Source: Morinoia aosen (taxonomy: Eukaryota > Arthropoda > Malacostraca > Amphipoda > Talitridae). Taken from it: 64,000 nt of DNA. Below the pieces are notes generated by a model. That model ran no database searches. It saw only the letters and a program-made list of their open reading frames with translations, and was not told the DNA's origin. Below, piece after piece: positions 1 to 11,362 of the stretch (the first letter of the stretch is position 1; each line of letters begins with the position of its first letter). Both the position numbers and the translations under genes were made by a program. The stretch spans positions 26,344,355 through 26,408,354 of the forward strand of contig CM059571.1 in the NCBI GenBank assembly GCA_030386875.1, written 5' to 3'.

Positions 1-1
1 A

Positions 2-480
2 ACTAAGACTTGGAACTCAATCCATACGGAGATCCGTGAATGAAATTCTTACAAAGCTTTCAAAATGAATGTTGAATCATTTTTCCTATCGGAATATTAA
101 TCCTGTAAAATAACCATGTCAAATCTTTTCTCTTAAATGACTCATCCTGATAGGGTAATTTACCATGATTAATGATAATGATCTTCAGTCTGTTCTCAAG
201 ATGTTTCTAGAATATACTGTTAACATCTAGCCCATATAAACTACTTTGTGAAATTAAGCATCGAATCTCATGTGAATTAATTCTTTTATCAGTCTAGTGC
301 GCAACTAGGTTTAGTGAATCAGATTAAACATAATTGTACACCTTACATAAAATAGCGTTGGTGGTAGGATGACCATGAAGTAATTGAACTTATTCGGGCT
401 CACAGGTAGCTATACTCAAATCTGACCATTGTACTTGACTTGAGAAACAATCTACTTCTGTATCGCTCGTGGTAAATAAA
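2..480 (+). pseudogene. Non-LTR retrotransposon (LINE) 3' end, copy 1
   Basis: The first 100 bases read, in one frame, T-K-T-W-N-S-I-H-T-E-I-R-E, then a stop, then N-S-Y-K-A-F-K and a final stop near 110. A 'W-N-x-[IL]-x-x-x-I' patch followed by a short basic tail is how many CR1/Jockey-type LINE reverse transcriptases end. About 370 bases of 3' untranslated sequence follow, matching the copy at 9330-9788 through shared blocks such as tttctagaatatactgtt and gcatcgaat. The in-frame stop after I-R-E shows decay. The 5' part lies outside the window. The clade cannot be settled from so little protein. Confidence 0.7.
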
Positions 481-1927
481 ATGCATCTATTGTTTAAATT
501 TTTTAAATTAATAGGAGTTTCAGAAATCACAATATTCCAAATTTTGAAAGCAATATGTAAAAAATATATTCTCCACGTTGATTAATTCATCTAACCTCAA
601 AATACTTGTCTGCGCCGATCAGCGATACCATACTACGGTTCGACGTGCGAACAGCAACGTTGCCAGTCCCGAGAATCGAAGTGAAACATACGTTCAAGTT
701 TCAGCATGTAAGCAAATAATGTGCCCGACTGACCAGACTGGTAGTTCATCAGTTCTGTAGAACACATACTCTCAATTATTTTGAATGCTAATTTAAGGGG
801 ATATACTATACGCCAAAACAAGCAAAGCATGCAACGGATCAGCTGAAGCTTCCACCAAAAACAGGCTAAAATAATTTAACCTGACTCCTCACAACGCAAG
901 AGCAAGCATCTGCGGTGGAAGCGGAACATGGTCTACAATCATAGGAATTCGCATTAACAGAAAAATTCTTATTCCTTAACATTTCGTTCATTCCACGAAG
1001 CAGGTTATCAGGCTTCGCATAAATTTTCGTTCTAAATTGTAATGCACTGGAATTTTACAACATTTGTATATAACCTATACTGGTAACTATGTACTTAATT
1101 TTCTAAAATGATTGCTGGGTGGTTAAAAGACTTTCAATCATTTCTATTTACACTTGACTTGTATGTCAGGTATATTGGCATATTCCTAATTTCGTCAGTA
1201 TCACGTTACCTAATTTTGAGCTTCTTAATTTTTCGTTGAGCTTGGCTAATTTATTTGTTATAGAACCTGCCAAAATTTAGTTTAATCAAGTTGGCAGAGT
1301 TATTCATTTATTTCTAGGAAATGGACGAATTAAATTAAACGAAACGTGAACATTTTTCCTTTCTTTGATATCATGTTTTTTCTCCGCTCTTCATCATGTT
1401 TTATACCAAGTTTCTTGCTTTCGGAATGAATGTAGTGTGTATCGTGTGCTCGGAAACACTAGTTCGTGTCGATAAATCGTACGTACGAAATAAAATGTTG
1501 CTAAAATCACTCTCGCCATTGACCCTCGACGACTGTGATGACATTCAACACCCTCAAGTGACGTAGCTCTTCGAAAAAGCTTAGCAGCTCTCACTTTTTG
1601 CTGCCAGTAAATCCAAGCCAATACTGCGAATCCTGTAAATTCGGAACTTTATAGAATGGTCCATCTTTTAGAGCTTTCCAAACATTCGCGATCGAGTGCA
1701 TTTTATTCTATTCTAGAAGTTATGTTTATGCTATGAGATTGGCTTAGCGTTCGACAGCCACTGATCCCACACTTGGAGGTTTTGGCGGGAAGAGCCATGC
1801 GCGCCAAAATTTGCCATCACCCTCCCTCCTCGTCTGTTGCTGGGCGCTCGCAAACTTTTCAAAATACGCGCCCAGTTTTACGCGATAGTTGGTTTTCTCA
1901 GTCTTGAATAATAGAGAGCACGAGCGA
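481..1927. other. No gene recognised
   Basis: AT-rich sequence with short, non-ATG or low-complexity frames only. A GC-richer patch at about 1750-1880 contains gttgctgggcgctcgc, which resembles the reverse complement of bases near 16450. That may be a fragment of a dispersed repeat, but I could not delimit it. Confidence 0.5.
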
Positions 1928-2058
1928 GATGAATGAGGTGTTGTTGTCGCGGCATGATCAACAAATGAAAACTTTGAAATAGGATGCATGTTGAAATGGA
2001 ACTTCATTATCTGATGAATATTAACGAGGACATGTTAGGCAGTTAGCTAGAAGGATTA
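1928..2058 (+). repeat. 131-bp direct repeat, left copy
   Basis: Identical to 3607-3737 except for one base (acatgttagg here, acatattagg there). Flanking sequences on both sides are unrelated, so the match has sharp ends. I see no TG...CA ends, target-site duplication, primer-binding site or polypurine tract that would make the pair the LTRs of a small retroelement. Confidence 0.9.
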
Positions 2059-3606
2059 TACTGAGTCTCAAATGGAAAAGCGAGCTTTGCTCATCAACGG
2101 AGAAGGAAGCAACAGTACATTAACTGTCGCAAACTTTTACCATCCATAGATAAAATGTTTGTGAAAGGTTTGCTTACCCATTATCAATCAGGCTAAATGG
2201 ATTCCTTTTAGCAAATTTAGGAAAAACTTTCGGCCAAAACTTTGCATGCGAGTTTCGATGCTTGAAGAACCATCGTTCAAAGTTGGAAGTTCCCTCTCTA
2301 CTTGTCCCGTAGATACTTGGAGTTTTCTTTTCTCCGTTGAACGTCCATGAGAGTCTTCCAACTAACAGCAATTTGAAAGTATGGACCTGAACGGGGAATC
2401 TCAACAGCTTTTGATTTCATCTCCGGACTATACTCTAGTCGTGACTACCCAATGATTTTCAGCGTTGACAGTAAATGGTCACTGGTAGGAATACGGTAAT
2501 TATATCAAGTTTCTAGTGTAAAAGTATTCTACGGCAATGAAGACCGATGGTTGGTTTTGATGGTGAATGGACGTTTGTTGATGAAAAATAGGCAAACACG
2601 ATTACTGGTTCACATTCAAGAATGACTTTGAATTGGTGTGCTTTTTGTACAAGAAGTTCTGAAAAATTTTTCTTCACTGGTCTAGGGTAGCAGGTGAATT
2701 AATCATCGACCCTTATGCATGCATCGATTGAAGAATCTAACTTGCAAAACTTACAAAATTATGATTCGTTGCTGAAATATTTATATTTAGGCAAATGAAA
2801 GAATCATACTTAAGGAGATTGAATAATTATGCCTACGCCGACCAAAATATGTTACGATAAAAAAATTTTGCTCTCACCATTGAAAAATTTTCCTTGGGAA
2901 GGATAATGAATTTCTCTTACTCCTATTGAAGATTTTTTCAAAAGCCGATTCAACAATTTTACTTAACACCGATCGGGAGCTACCCTAACTACAAGTGTTG
3001 AAGAAACGTGACTTCGATATTGGAAGTTCGATTTTCTCATACGTCACTTTTGAATTCTTACTGAGGTGATCTTATGTCCTGCAGCAACGCCCTGGGTGTC
3101 GAAAGGCTACAGTGGCTATATTAAGCTAGAAAAAGGTATGTCAATTTCGAAAAAATTATTTCTTTCGTTCTTAAAGAATGTCACCTTATCAGTACGTTTT
3201 AGGCGCGGTTGAGATTTTTGTCATGCCTGTGAAAAATGGAAATCTTACGCCTACAAGTTTTTCCCTATATGCATTGGAACTCTGAGACTCTGACAAACCT
3301 TGTGTGCGTGTGTGTGTGTCAAACTGGTATTTGAAAATATTTTGATACACATTGAAGTATTTCCTTAGACCACATATTAAAGCGGTTGAGAGAGTTAAAT
3401 CACATGTTCACGCTTCATATGGCTCAAAAATTTATGCAGAAAACCTAATGTGCGCTTTACTCTGTAAAAAAAGAGCCATTGGAGAGGTAAAGAAACTAGA
3501 CTATAATGCTCACATAGATAATTCATTCTAAAGTTTGAAAATACTCGAACTTCTCGATCTCTACAAGCTTTCCATATGTAATTTAATGTATAAAACATTG
3601 ACCGAT
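2059..3606. other. No gene recognised between the 131-bp repeats
   Basis: About 1.55 kb of AT-rich sequence without a convincing frame. It holds a short (TG)n tract at about 3301-3320. The segment could be the interior of an element bounded by the two 131-bp repeats, but nothing inside supports that directly. Confidence 0.4.
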
Positions 3607-3737
3607 GATGAATGAGGTGTTGTTGTCGCGGCATGATCAACAAATGAAAACTTTGAAATAGGATGCATGTTGAAATGGAACTTCATTATCTGATGAATAT
3701 TAACGAGGACATATTAGGCAGTTAGCTAGAAGGATTA
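3607..3737 (+). repeat. 131-bp direct repeat, right copy
   Basis: Second copy of the 1928-2058 repeat, in the same orientation with start points 1,679 bases apart and a single mismatch. The near identity means the duplication is young compared with the decayed transposons nearby. Confidence 0.9.
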
Positions 3738-3762
3738 GTCACCCGACACACAATCTGAATTT

Positions 3763-3961
3763 TCTGAAACCAACGCTTTTGGTGTTTCATTGTGTTACTG
3801 AATTTCGTGTAGTATTGAGGACACTTAATTTACGTCATTAATCCAGGTTGTATTGATTCTGAATCTGAAACCAACGCTTTTGGTGTTTCATTGTGTTACT
3901 GAATTTCGTGTAGTATTGAGGACACTTAATTTACGTCATTAATCCAGGTTGTATTGATTCT
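3763..3961 (+). repeat. Tandem duplication, 101-bp period, two copies
   Basis: The block from ctgaaaccaacgctttt to gttgtattgattct occurs twice head to tail (3763-3860 and 3864-3961) with no difference seen over 98 bases. The absence of divergence suggests a recent replication-slippage or unequal-exchange event. Confidence 0.92.
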
Positions 3962-5929
3962 CTGAAATTGCACTGCGATACAATTGCTGTTGTCTTATAA
4001 CCCTGTGTATATGCAAGTGGATGTTTGAGTACCATAGCTAAGAATATGAGACTGTATCTGTCATGTACACGGCCTCTTTATGAATATTGCAAGTAGACTA
4101 CGGCCTTCGAAATTTTCGATATGAAGTAATAAAATGTTATGTAGGATGTATGTCTGCTGCACGAGCTGCATTGCTCTGGTATAGCACTGAACCATTCGGT
4201 CCGTCAGCATTTTGTCAATCTGCAATTTCTTCACCAGCATTCTACTCACCACAGTTCTGTCCTTCTCGTTACTCATATGCATTTCCTGATTGGCATATTA
4301 CAAATTTGATACTCGTGAGTAACATGTCTGCTCAAAATTTTTAGACTCATCAATTTGCTAAATTTGTCGGCCTACTCAGATACAAATGTACGCTGTTTTA
4401 ACAAGCTACATTTGCATCTGTCTTCACACAGTTTGTTGCGTTTTTTCATTCTGAAAATGCATTGTGCTAACCTCAATTAGAAAAATGAAAAATGTAGTCA
4501 TTTAGAGAAATATTTATTGTCAATGCACCCTAATTGCCTTCTTGAAACTAACACAAAAAGGTTCATTTTCATATTCATTGCCGCAATTCTTTAAATATTG
4601 TGTGTATCAGGAAACAGAAGTCTGGTTTTGGAGCAATGCGTCTTCGAGGAACCCAACCAGCTTGCTTACGTTGTCGTGCTGGCATTTCACCAAATTAGTA
4701 AGACCGTCCTCCTGAGCTTAATGGTCACAGAAATTAACCCTCTTTTCATGGTCATCAGAATAAAAGCATTCATGATCTTCCTAGATTTTTCACTGAACTG
4801 TACTCTGAATTACCAAAAAACATCAGTGCATGATGTTAAAGAGAAATATTTTACAATTATTGGATAATATGTGTATGTTGCTATGACCTTTTTTTGTATA
4901 GTCATTGCTTGTCGCCCAATTCTGGCTGCATAAATTGTAAGTTGAAAGCAACCCATCCCGTAGAAATTGTTATTCCCTAAGGGCCTCCAAAAAAATGAAG
5001 TTTTTTCTAATACCTGATTGTTAACAACAATAACGAATCAATTTTTAACAATGATGGCAATAAAGGACTCTTGCCTTCGATTTCGATGAAGTGATGTAAG
5101 TCAAAGAGAGGTTGCTGCATTCTTCATAATGCTACCATAAGCAGACTTCAAGGCTCCAAACATGCATAGAGTGGCTCAACTCTGCGCCGTTCGAGAGGGA
5201 CAATCCACATGAGATATTCGCCTCTTAATTATTATTTTGTGTAACACCGTTTAATTGTATATTGAAAAGTCTTGATTGGTATGACAAACATAACATCTGA
5301 AAATAGCAGTGGTACGTGGAAAAGGACTGCTCTATAATTTATCAAGTTAAAACTGCAATTGATGTACTCAAAACTAATAGAGAAAGAGCTTGAAAACATC
5401 GTTAACTTTCTCTAAAGACCTCAAGACTACAGCCTATTTTCCACTTTACATGATCCCAGCACCAGAGTGAAATTTTCTCCATACCGAAACCATTTTTTCA
5501 ACAAAAAGTTATGTTGGGTCTGTTTTTGCCTTGACTTTTATTTTTTCGCATTTTAACAGAGCTATAATCTCAATTTTAATTTTTAGTACTTAGAGCTATA
5601 ATTTTGTATTAAGTTGAAATAGTTAGCAGGCTTGAGCGTATGAGTAATCTGAACTTTTATAAATTTATGCCGAGTCATGTATCTCGGGGTTATGGCACAT
5701 TATCTCGGGGTTAAACATGATCAAAATTATCGGCTAATTAAAGCACTTTTCGTGATATATTCTGAAAGAAAATAGTGTTAAAAATTTATTTCGAGCAGAA
5801 AAGCAAGCATCGATGTTTTGAAATAGTGGAATTGAACTGCGTAACAGTGTCTGATGGAACCAACTTTAATTTTTGAAATCAGAGTCAAAATTTGGTCCAT
5901 TAGAGTGTAACACAGCCCCCAACCATCGG
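3962..5929. other. No gene recognised
   Basis: AT-rich sequence. Open frames of 73 to 89 residues at 4061-4867 have no recognisable domain, composition bias or flanking splice signals, and I do not call them genes. Confidence 0.5.
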
Positions 5930-6175
5930 TAAAAGCTGCCGAGCGCTCGAGCCCTTTTGAGCTTGAACGAGCGAGCGCTAGTTGAAGTCCCCCAGAGTAG
6001 ATCCTCTTTAACGGTTCCGGGTTTGTACGAGACAGGCGTGCGCCCTAGCCGTTGGCAACAGAGAGCCCGAGGGCGCGGCACTGACTGATGCGCGCACAGA
6101 CTTGCACTAAAATTTTCGTTCATTCGCAAGAGAGAAGGAATTGATCGGATCCTGGAACGGTAGTCGCTGGACACC
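5930..6175. other. GC- and CpG-rich patch
   Basis: An abrupt rise in GC and CpG content inside AT-rich DNA, with repeated gagcg/gcgct motifs (about 5940-5980) and a gggcgcgg stretch near 6072. All frames tend to be open here because of base composition. A 102-residue reverse frame (5866-6174) covers it, but I recognise no family. It could be a promoter-like CpG patch or an old exon or transposon fragment. Confidence 0.4.
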
Positions 6176-7631
6176 GGATGAAAGCCCCGCTCTTAGTACA
6201 TGGAAAATGTTCAACGATACTTCAGTCCGGAAGGCATTTCAGAAGTTCTCTCATGGTGTCAGCTCACGTCTCTACAAATCAACAAAAATATTAGTCGAAG
6301 TGAAGTAAAGGAGTGTTCACGTTGATGCTCTTAGAAACAAAAACTCAATTAGAACGAACTTTCATGTTTACATATTTAGTAACTCTGCGTCTTCATCATG
6401 GGTGCAGAAGCTCTCTTGGGCTGCATGGGATGTAGGAAGAGTTTGCGTCAGTACAAATGCCTTATCTATAAACACGAACGACGATATATTTTATAAGCAT
6501 AAAACTTTGAGCTTACATGAAGTTATTTCACAGTCACGAAATGCGCTACGTGTGAGAATTGACCAGGACTCTGGAATTGCATCTAATTTACAAGATTTCT
6601 GTCTAGTCAAGATAATGAACCAAATTCAAATGCGTGTAATAGAAGTGAAGCTTAAAGAAACATATTACTCAGCAGGAGAACACTTTTGTTCACTGACGAT
6701 GAGGCTTTCTAAAAACAAACAGAAGTGGTAAGGAGTTATTCAAATTACTCCGGGACTCGTAACAACATGTTTCAATCTAACTCTTTCTAATTTATCAGGT
6801 TTCGTCCCAAGTGTTGCTCCATAGCCGATAAACTGTAGTGTGTCTCATATTAATAATTTTCACTCTCAAATATTTCTATCACAATTCAAAAAATATGCAT
6901 CATAACTTAGCAATAAACTTAACCGTTATAGCGGAACTCTTATTTACTCTTTATTGATGAAGAAGAAAGTGTTAATAACAAAAACAAAAACTATAAAAAC
7001 ATAAAAAAAACATTAGCACGTGTGAGTGATCGTTGACTGTAGTTACTGACAAATAAAAATCCTCGCACGAGGCTGAAGTTTATAAGAATAAATTTAAGAC
7101 GCCAGCGAGCAGCTTCGCTTCAAACAGCAGACAAGTCAGAGCTGCAGGAGATGTTAACCATCTAGTCGAAACTAAAAATGCCTAACACGGTAAAAAATAA
7201 CTGATGTTGACTCAACTGATCGGAATAAGGTAAGAACATTACAGCGTAATCTTGGTTTAGAATGTAGAACTTTTTTTGTCCTTGGGGCAAAAAGTACTCA
7301 ATTTGGAAAAAAACATTATATAGTAGTAGATTATAATTTTTGCGAAATGTCTCTTTCCTCGCTAAAGTAATACGAACAGCCGTGAATTCATGCTGTTATG
7401 ACCATTAAACTTTGGGTGCATAACCATAACCCAACCAGTTTATTGAATGTTGCATCAAACTACGCCCACGGATAATAAAGATATAATTTCGTCCTCACCA
7501 GCCCCTCCACATATGCACGTGTGGTAACTAATATTCATGTCCAGACAATCGTTTAGTGTAATGGGCTGTGATCAAAATCCTGAACAGAGAGCCACATATT
7601 TAGCTCTGCAGTCAAGAACCGAAATGAATTT
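6176..7631. other. No gene recognised
   Basis: Contains a 109-residue forward frame at 6402-6731 without splice signals, domain or signal peptide that I can recognise. The rest is AT-rich with scattered poly-A runs (about 6980-7010). Confidence 0.45.
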
Positions 7632-8091
7632 ATGGCGAAAACTCTGCAAATTGAAGAGTTGCAGCCCTCTGGCTGGATGTCATTAAAGCAAGGAGACGTG
7701 CAGCTGTCCTGTGCTCTTCTGATGCAGTTCATCTTCCGCCTTTGGGAGATTTTTGCGCTGCTGTGTACGCTGGCAAGATCAGCGACGCATAAAAGGATGA
7801 TCTCCTGCAATTACTGGATAGCTTCTGATGAGAATGAGCAATGCCAGCCGTGCTTCATGCAGTCGACAGAAGCAAGCATGTCTGGACCTTATTTTCGGAG
7901 GACAACAGCTGAAGTCATGTACTGGAACTCGGATACAGTTCTGTGATACCGACAAGTCGGGCAGGATGAATGCAACCTACCTGAGTATCTGCTGTGCTCT
8001 CATCACGTTCGTATGCGGAAGTTGGGTCATAATTTCTCCCAAGTCAGTCTTCCGCTGCATTGTAAAGAACGCAAATTTCTATCCATCGTAA
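7632..8091 (+). other. Coding-like GC-richer island, orientation unclear
   Basis: A forward ATG frame of 104 residues (7632-7946) overlaps a second frame of 87 residues (7828-8091), and both have more GC at third positions than the surroundings. The reverse strand is also suggestive. There, acaATGcagcgg near 8060 opens a 27-codon frame that ends at a good splice donor, cag|gtaggt, near 7980. The two readings exclude each other. I recognise no protein family. It may be a first exon, a retrocopy or a fragment of a transposon protein. Confidence 0.25.
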
Positions 8092-9234
8092 TTTGAATTA
8101 ATTATTTTAAATAATTATTTAATTATTTTTGAACTGTGCCCTTGTGCAGGTTAATTGAAACAACTTAATTACCACAAACTGCGCAGACCGTTTTTGCTGT
8201 GTATTGCAGATGAATGGTTCACATCCGTCACTTGATACCGAAACTGAAATAAAATTTTAAAAGAGAAAATTTTCCCTTCTATCGGCTCTATTGTTATTGC
8301 TCAAAAGCATCAAAAATTTCTTCACTAATGCAGATTTTCCTTTGTGCAAAATTTTGAAAGAATTACGGATATAAAAGAAGTCATGTGCGCCTTACCAATG
8401 ACGTTATTTAAGCGAGAAATACATTGTTAATTACACCATTTCTGCTTTAGTATCATTTGCTGTAATTGAAAAAACCGTCGAATATATAATAACCAACTCA
8501 AATTCAGTAAATTCAATCCCAAAAATAGGTCACAAAGTTTATTCATACAGCAACATTTTATCTATGTAGCTGAGTTTAAACAGCGCCAGGCAAAAGAAAC
8601 TCAGGAGTCCTGACATTGAGTACAATTTTCTTTTGATCATTTTGCGATCTCAAAAGTGAAAAATGATTGACAAACAAGGTAGCACGACCAGAGGTCAGGA
8701 AGCGTCCGTTCCAGTCGATGGCAAGCGAGCAAGTATCCCGAAGCAGGCAAACACCTCTCCGAGGAAACCAGCACAGGGACATATAATTAAGGATTTCATT
8801 GAAAAAGTTAACCTCACGTACACCCTGTTGGGATTTTTCCGACATAATTTTCCCCTAACCCTAGTAGAAAAGCTCGTTTCAAGAAAACCGCCTAAAATTT
8901 TTAAGGTTATGAGCAAGAATGGAAGCATGACTCATTACTTAGTAATTTTGTTTACTCCAAGTGTGGTTTAAAAAGTTTTTCTTATTTCTTACTCACTGGT
9001 TCAAAATTTTTGATCCCCTGGCAGGCGGTTTAGTTATGAAAACTCTGGTTTTCTAATTGAAAGATTTGACAGATATTATATGTTTTTTATCCTTTACCAT
9101 CACCCTTACCTTTGAGTTAACTTTAGTTAGAAAACTTTGGAGATCTATTCATGCAAAAATGGTATTATTCTGTTTGGTTTGACAACTGGTCCTAAGCTAA
9201 CGAACAGGTGTGTATTCCAATCCAAAATTCTTAA
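8092..9234. other. No gene established; weak WD40-like reading on reverse strand
   Basis: Mostly AT-rich. On the reverse strand at about 8660-8760, a frame contains C-S-L-A-I-D-W-N-G-R-F-L-T-S-G, which resembles the strand of a WD40 blade (hydrophobic, W-N, G, LTSG). A single half-blade in a short island is weak evidence. An overlapping forward ATG frame of 102 residues (8663-8971) covers the same bases. Confidence 0.25.
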
Positions 9235-9788
9235 TTGATTGCTTCGAAAGGGAACAGTCGTCTTGTCCCATCTAATTACAACTATTATTCAAAAACTCGG
9301 TCACAACAGAGTATCCTCTTCACTGGGACCAGGACTTGGAATTTGATTCCTGATGAGATCAGTGAAAAAGTTCTTACAAAGCTTTCAAAACGAATCTTGA
9401 ATCCTTATTTCTATAGGAATATCAATCACATAAGGTAATGATTTCAAATATTTTCTGCTGCATGATTCATCTTGATGGAGTAATTTACCCTGATTAATGC
9501 CTTAGATATTAAGTCATTTCTAGAATATACTGTTCTCATCTAGCCCATATTACCTATTGTTGTAATATTAAGCATCGAATTTTGAGCGAACCATTTCATT
9601 GATCAGTCTAGTGCGCAACCAAGTTTAGTGAAGTGGATCAAACATAATTGTACACCTTATAATCGCGTTGATGAAAGGATGCCCTAGAAGACGCTGAACT
9701 TATTCAGGCCCTCAAATAACTAAACTCAAATGTGTTCATTGTAATGGCCTTAAGAAACAACATACTGATGTATTGCTTGTGGTAAACA
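9235..9788 (+). pseudogene. Non-LTR retrotransposon (LINE) 3' end, copy 2
   Basis: The frame 9235-9438 ends a reverse transcriptase-type protein. Visible hallmarks are N-Y-N-Y-Y-S-K-T-R-S (the 'Y-x-T-R' patch), then G-T-R-T-W-N-L-I-P-D-E-I ('WN-LP--I') and a basic tail K-L-S-K-R. In-frame upstream sequence is closed by a stop at 9232, so the copy is 5' truncated or broken there. The untranslated tail to about 9788 matches 110-480 of this window with many substitutions and small indels. Truncated 3' ends are typical of LINE insertion. It is not functional. Confidence 0.8.
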
Positions 9789-10117
9789 ATTTTTTTTAAA
9801 TTGTTAAAACGCAAATAGTTATAAGCTTAATTAACAGCAGTTATATAAGCGTGCTTCATTAAACACGTAAATAATTATTTCCACAGTGGTACACAGGTAA
9901 ATATAAGTGATGTAAGTTAATTACACCTCATAATTTAATATTTGAAATTAATTTTTTCGTTGAGCTTGATTGTAACCATTTAAGCGAATTTGTTTCATTG
10001 CGGAATGTCCCCCCTTCCTACCAAACGATGGTTAACATTCAATTCACTAAGTTTTAATACTTTGTAAAGTTGCTGTTAAGAAACATTAATCTTACATTCG
10101 TTGCAATTATCTTTTAG
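9789..10117. other. No gene recognised
   Basis: AT-rich sequence ending in ttatcttttag at 10107-10117, which reads as a splice acceptor for the exon candidate that follows. Confidence 0.5.
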
Positions 10118-10257
10118 GAAAATTTTCAATGTTTCCACTGATTTTGTCGAGTATGTTTCTCACAGCTGCAATCTTGTACAACGCTATCGTCGCGGATGAC
10201 TCCCAAAATAAAAAACCCTCTCATCTTAGCAAGCTGAAGCGTGTACCCTACACACAA
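10118..10257 (+). CDS. Candidate first coding exon with signal peptide
   Basis: An acceptor-like ttatcttttag ends at 10117. An ATG follows at 10129 and opens 43 codons up to 10257, where caa|gtatgg is a usable donor in phase 0. The encoded start MFPLILSSMFLTAAILYNA has an uncharged hydrophobic core of about 18 residues. It is followed by I-V-A and then acidic D-D-S-Q and a basic patch K-L-K-R, as in a secreted precursor with signal cleavage near residue 22 and a dibasic site near residue 37. The frame continues beyond the donor only into a low-complexity alternating tract, which supports an exon end near here. I recognise no family, and this could be a chance frame. Confidence 0.3.
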
Positions 10258-10412
10258 GTATGGATGAGCTCTTACGTGTACATGCAAGTGCGACATATTC
10301 ATACACGCCAGCGTATTACTGTGTGTACATGTGATCGTGTGCGACACACGCATACCTGCATATTGATGTGTTCGCATGTGCGCGTGTGCAGCACAAACGT
10401 GAAGGAACATTG
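10258..10412. repeat. Degenerate CA/TG-rich alternating purine-pyrimidine tract
   Basis: About 150 bases made largely of tgtg, acac, cgtg and gcgc dinucleotides (for example tgttcgcatgtgcgcgtg near 10368). Such alternation favours left-handed Z-DNA. It reads as an old, heavily mutated (TG)n microsatellite. Confidence 0.6.
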
Positions 10413-11202
10413 ATATGCTGTTTGGCGCACGAAAAGACTTTTTTATCAAAACTAGTACTCTGATACCGTTAAAAAACGCAAGAAATGACGTTATCAGCTC
10501 CAAGAAATGTGTTTGAAATTCTCCTAATGTGGGCCATAATCTACCGACACAGATGCTGGTTCATTTTCTTTTGGGAAATTTGATGCCATTCAGGAAAGTT
10601 TATTGAATGAAAAAATATCTCTCGATACCAAAATTTTTTTCTTCAAAATATACTTCATGACTTGGGTTTCAGCTCTGAATAATCGGACGATGGATAGTAT
10701 GAAAAATGAGGAAGACTTAATTTGGCTTGGAGATAATTGAATTGAAAACAGTTGTCATGGATTATGTGGAACACAGTTGAAGAAAATGGAAAAAGCCACT
10801 TGAATTTAGGCCGTGATGTAAAATGTTTCTTGAATACTGATGATTGTATGAAAATTTTCAACTCATCCCAGCATCCAGCCCTCATAGTTAAATTAATATT
10901 AAATGTCATTTATTTTTAGAATTTAAAACTTAAGAGCAACTGTTCGAACATTTATTTCAAGTAACAGAACGAACTGCGAGAAAACAACAGCAAGTTGTTT
11001 CCCGAGAGTCGCAAAAAGAGAAACAGCACCCAAGTTAGGCGCATCCTGAGGATTCCAACAGTACGCACAGCAGCGTCCTCTGTAGTAGTTTTATTATTGG
11101 GTTCCTTTAAAGCGGAGACCAAAGATTTTTAACGCAAGGTTAGTTCTCAAAAACAAAACTCCTTTAAAATAGAGGAAACCAATGGACGCGGCCGGTCATC
11201 AG
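10413..11202. other. No gene recognised
   Basis: AT-rich sequence. Short reverse frames are present (for example 10655-10909) but have no signal or domain that I can support. Confidence 0.5.
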
Positions 11203-11353
11203 CACGGTACTCCGGTAGGAAGTTTTAGAGGCGTTCTGAGTATAGACCGACCGAGGCCCCGGCTCCGGCCCCGGCAAGCCCCAACAATTTCTGCACACCC
11301 CGGCCCCGACAAAATAGTGCCCTAAGTCGGGGTTTTGGCCGGGGTTTTTAGCA
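11203..11353. repeat. GC-rich GGCCCCGG-type cluster
   Basis: Contains ggccccggctccggcccc (11255-11272) and further cccc/gggg runs. ccccgac (11304-11310) and gtcgggg (11326-11332) can pair as a 7-bp stem with a 15-base loop. On the reverse strand the runs read ggggccggagccgggg, a pattern able to form G-quadruplexes. A related cluster lies at 14800-14900. Confidence 0.6.
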
Positions 11354-11362
11354 ATGTAGTAC

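Noticed and set aside
1928-3737. TRIM or LTR retrotransposon bounded by the 131-bp repeats
   Set aside because: No TG/CA termini, primer-binding site, polypurine tract or target-site duplication seen. Kept only as direct repeats.
8576-8845. WD40-repeat gene fragment
   Set aside because: Only one half-blade-like stretch is visible and a second frame is as open. Not enough to call a gene.
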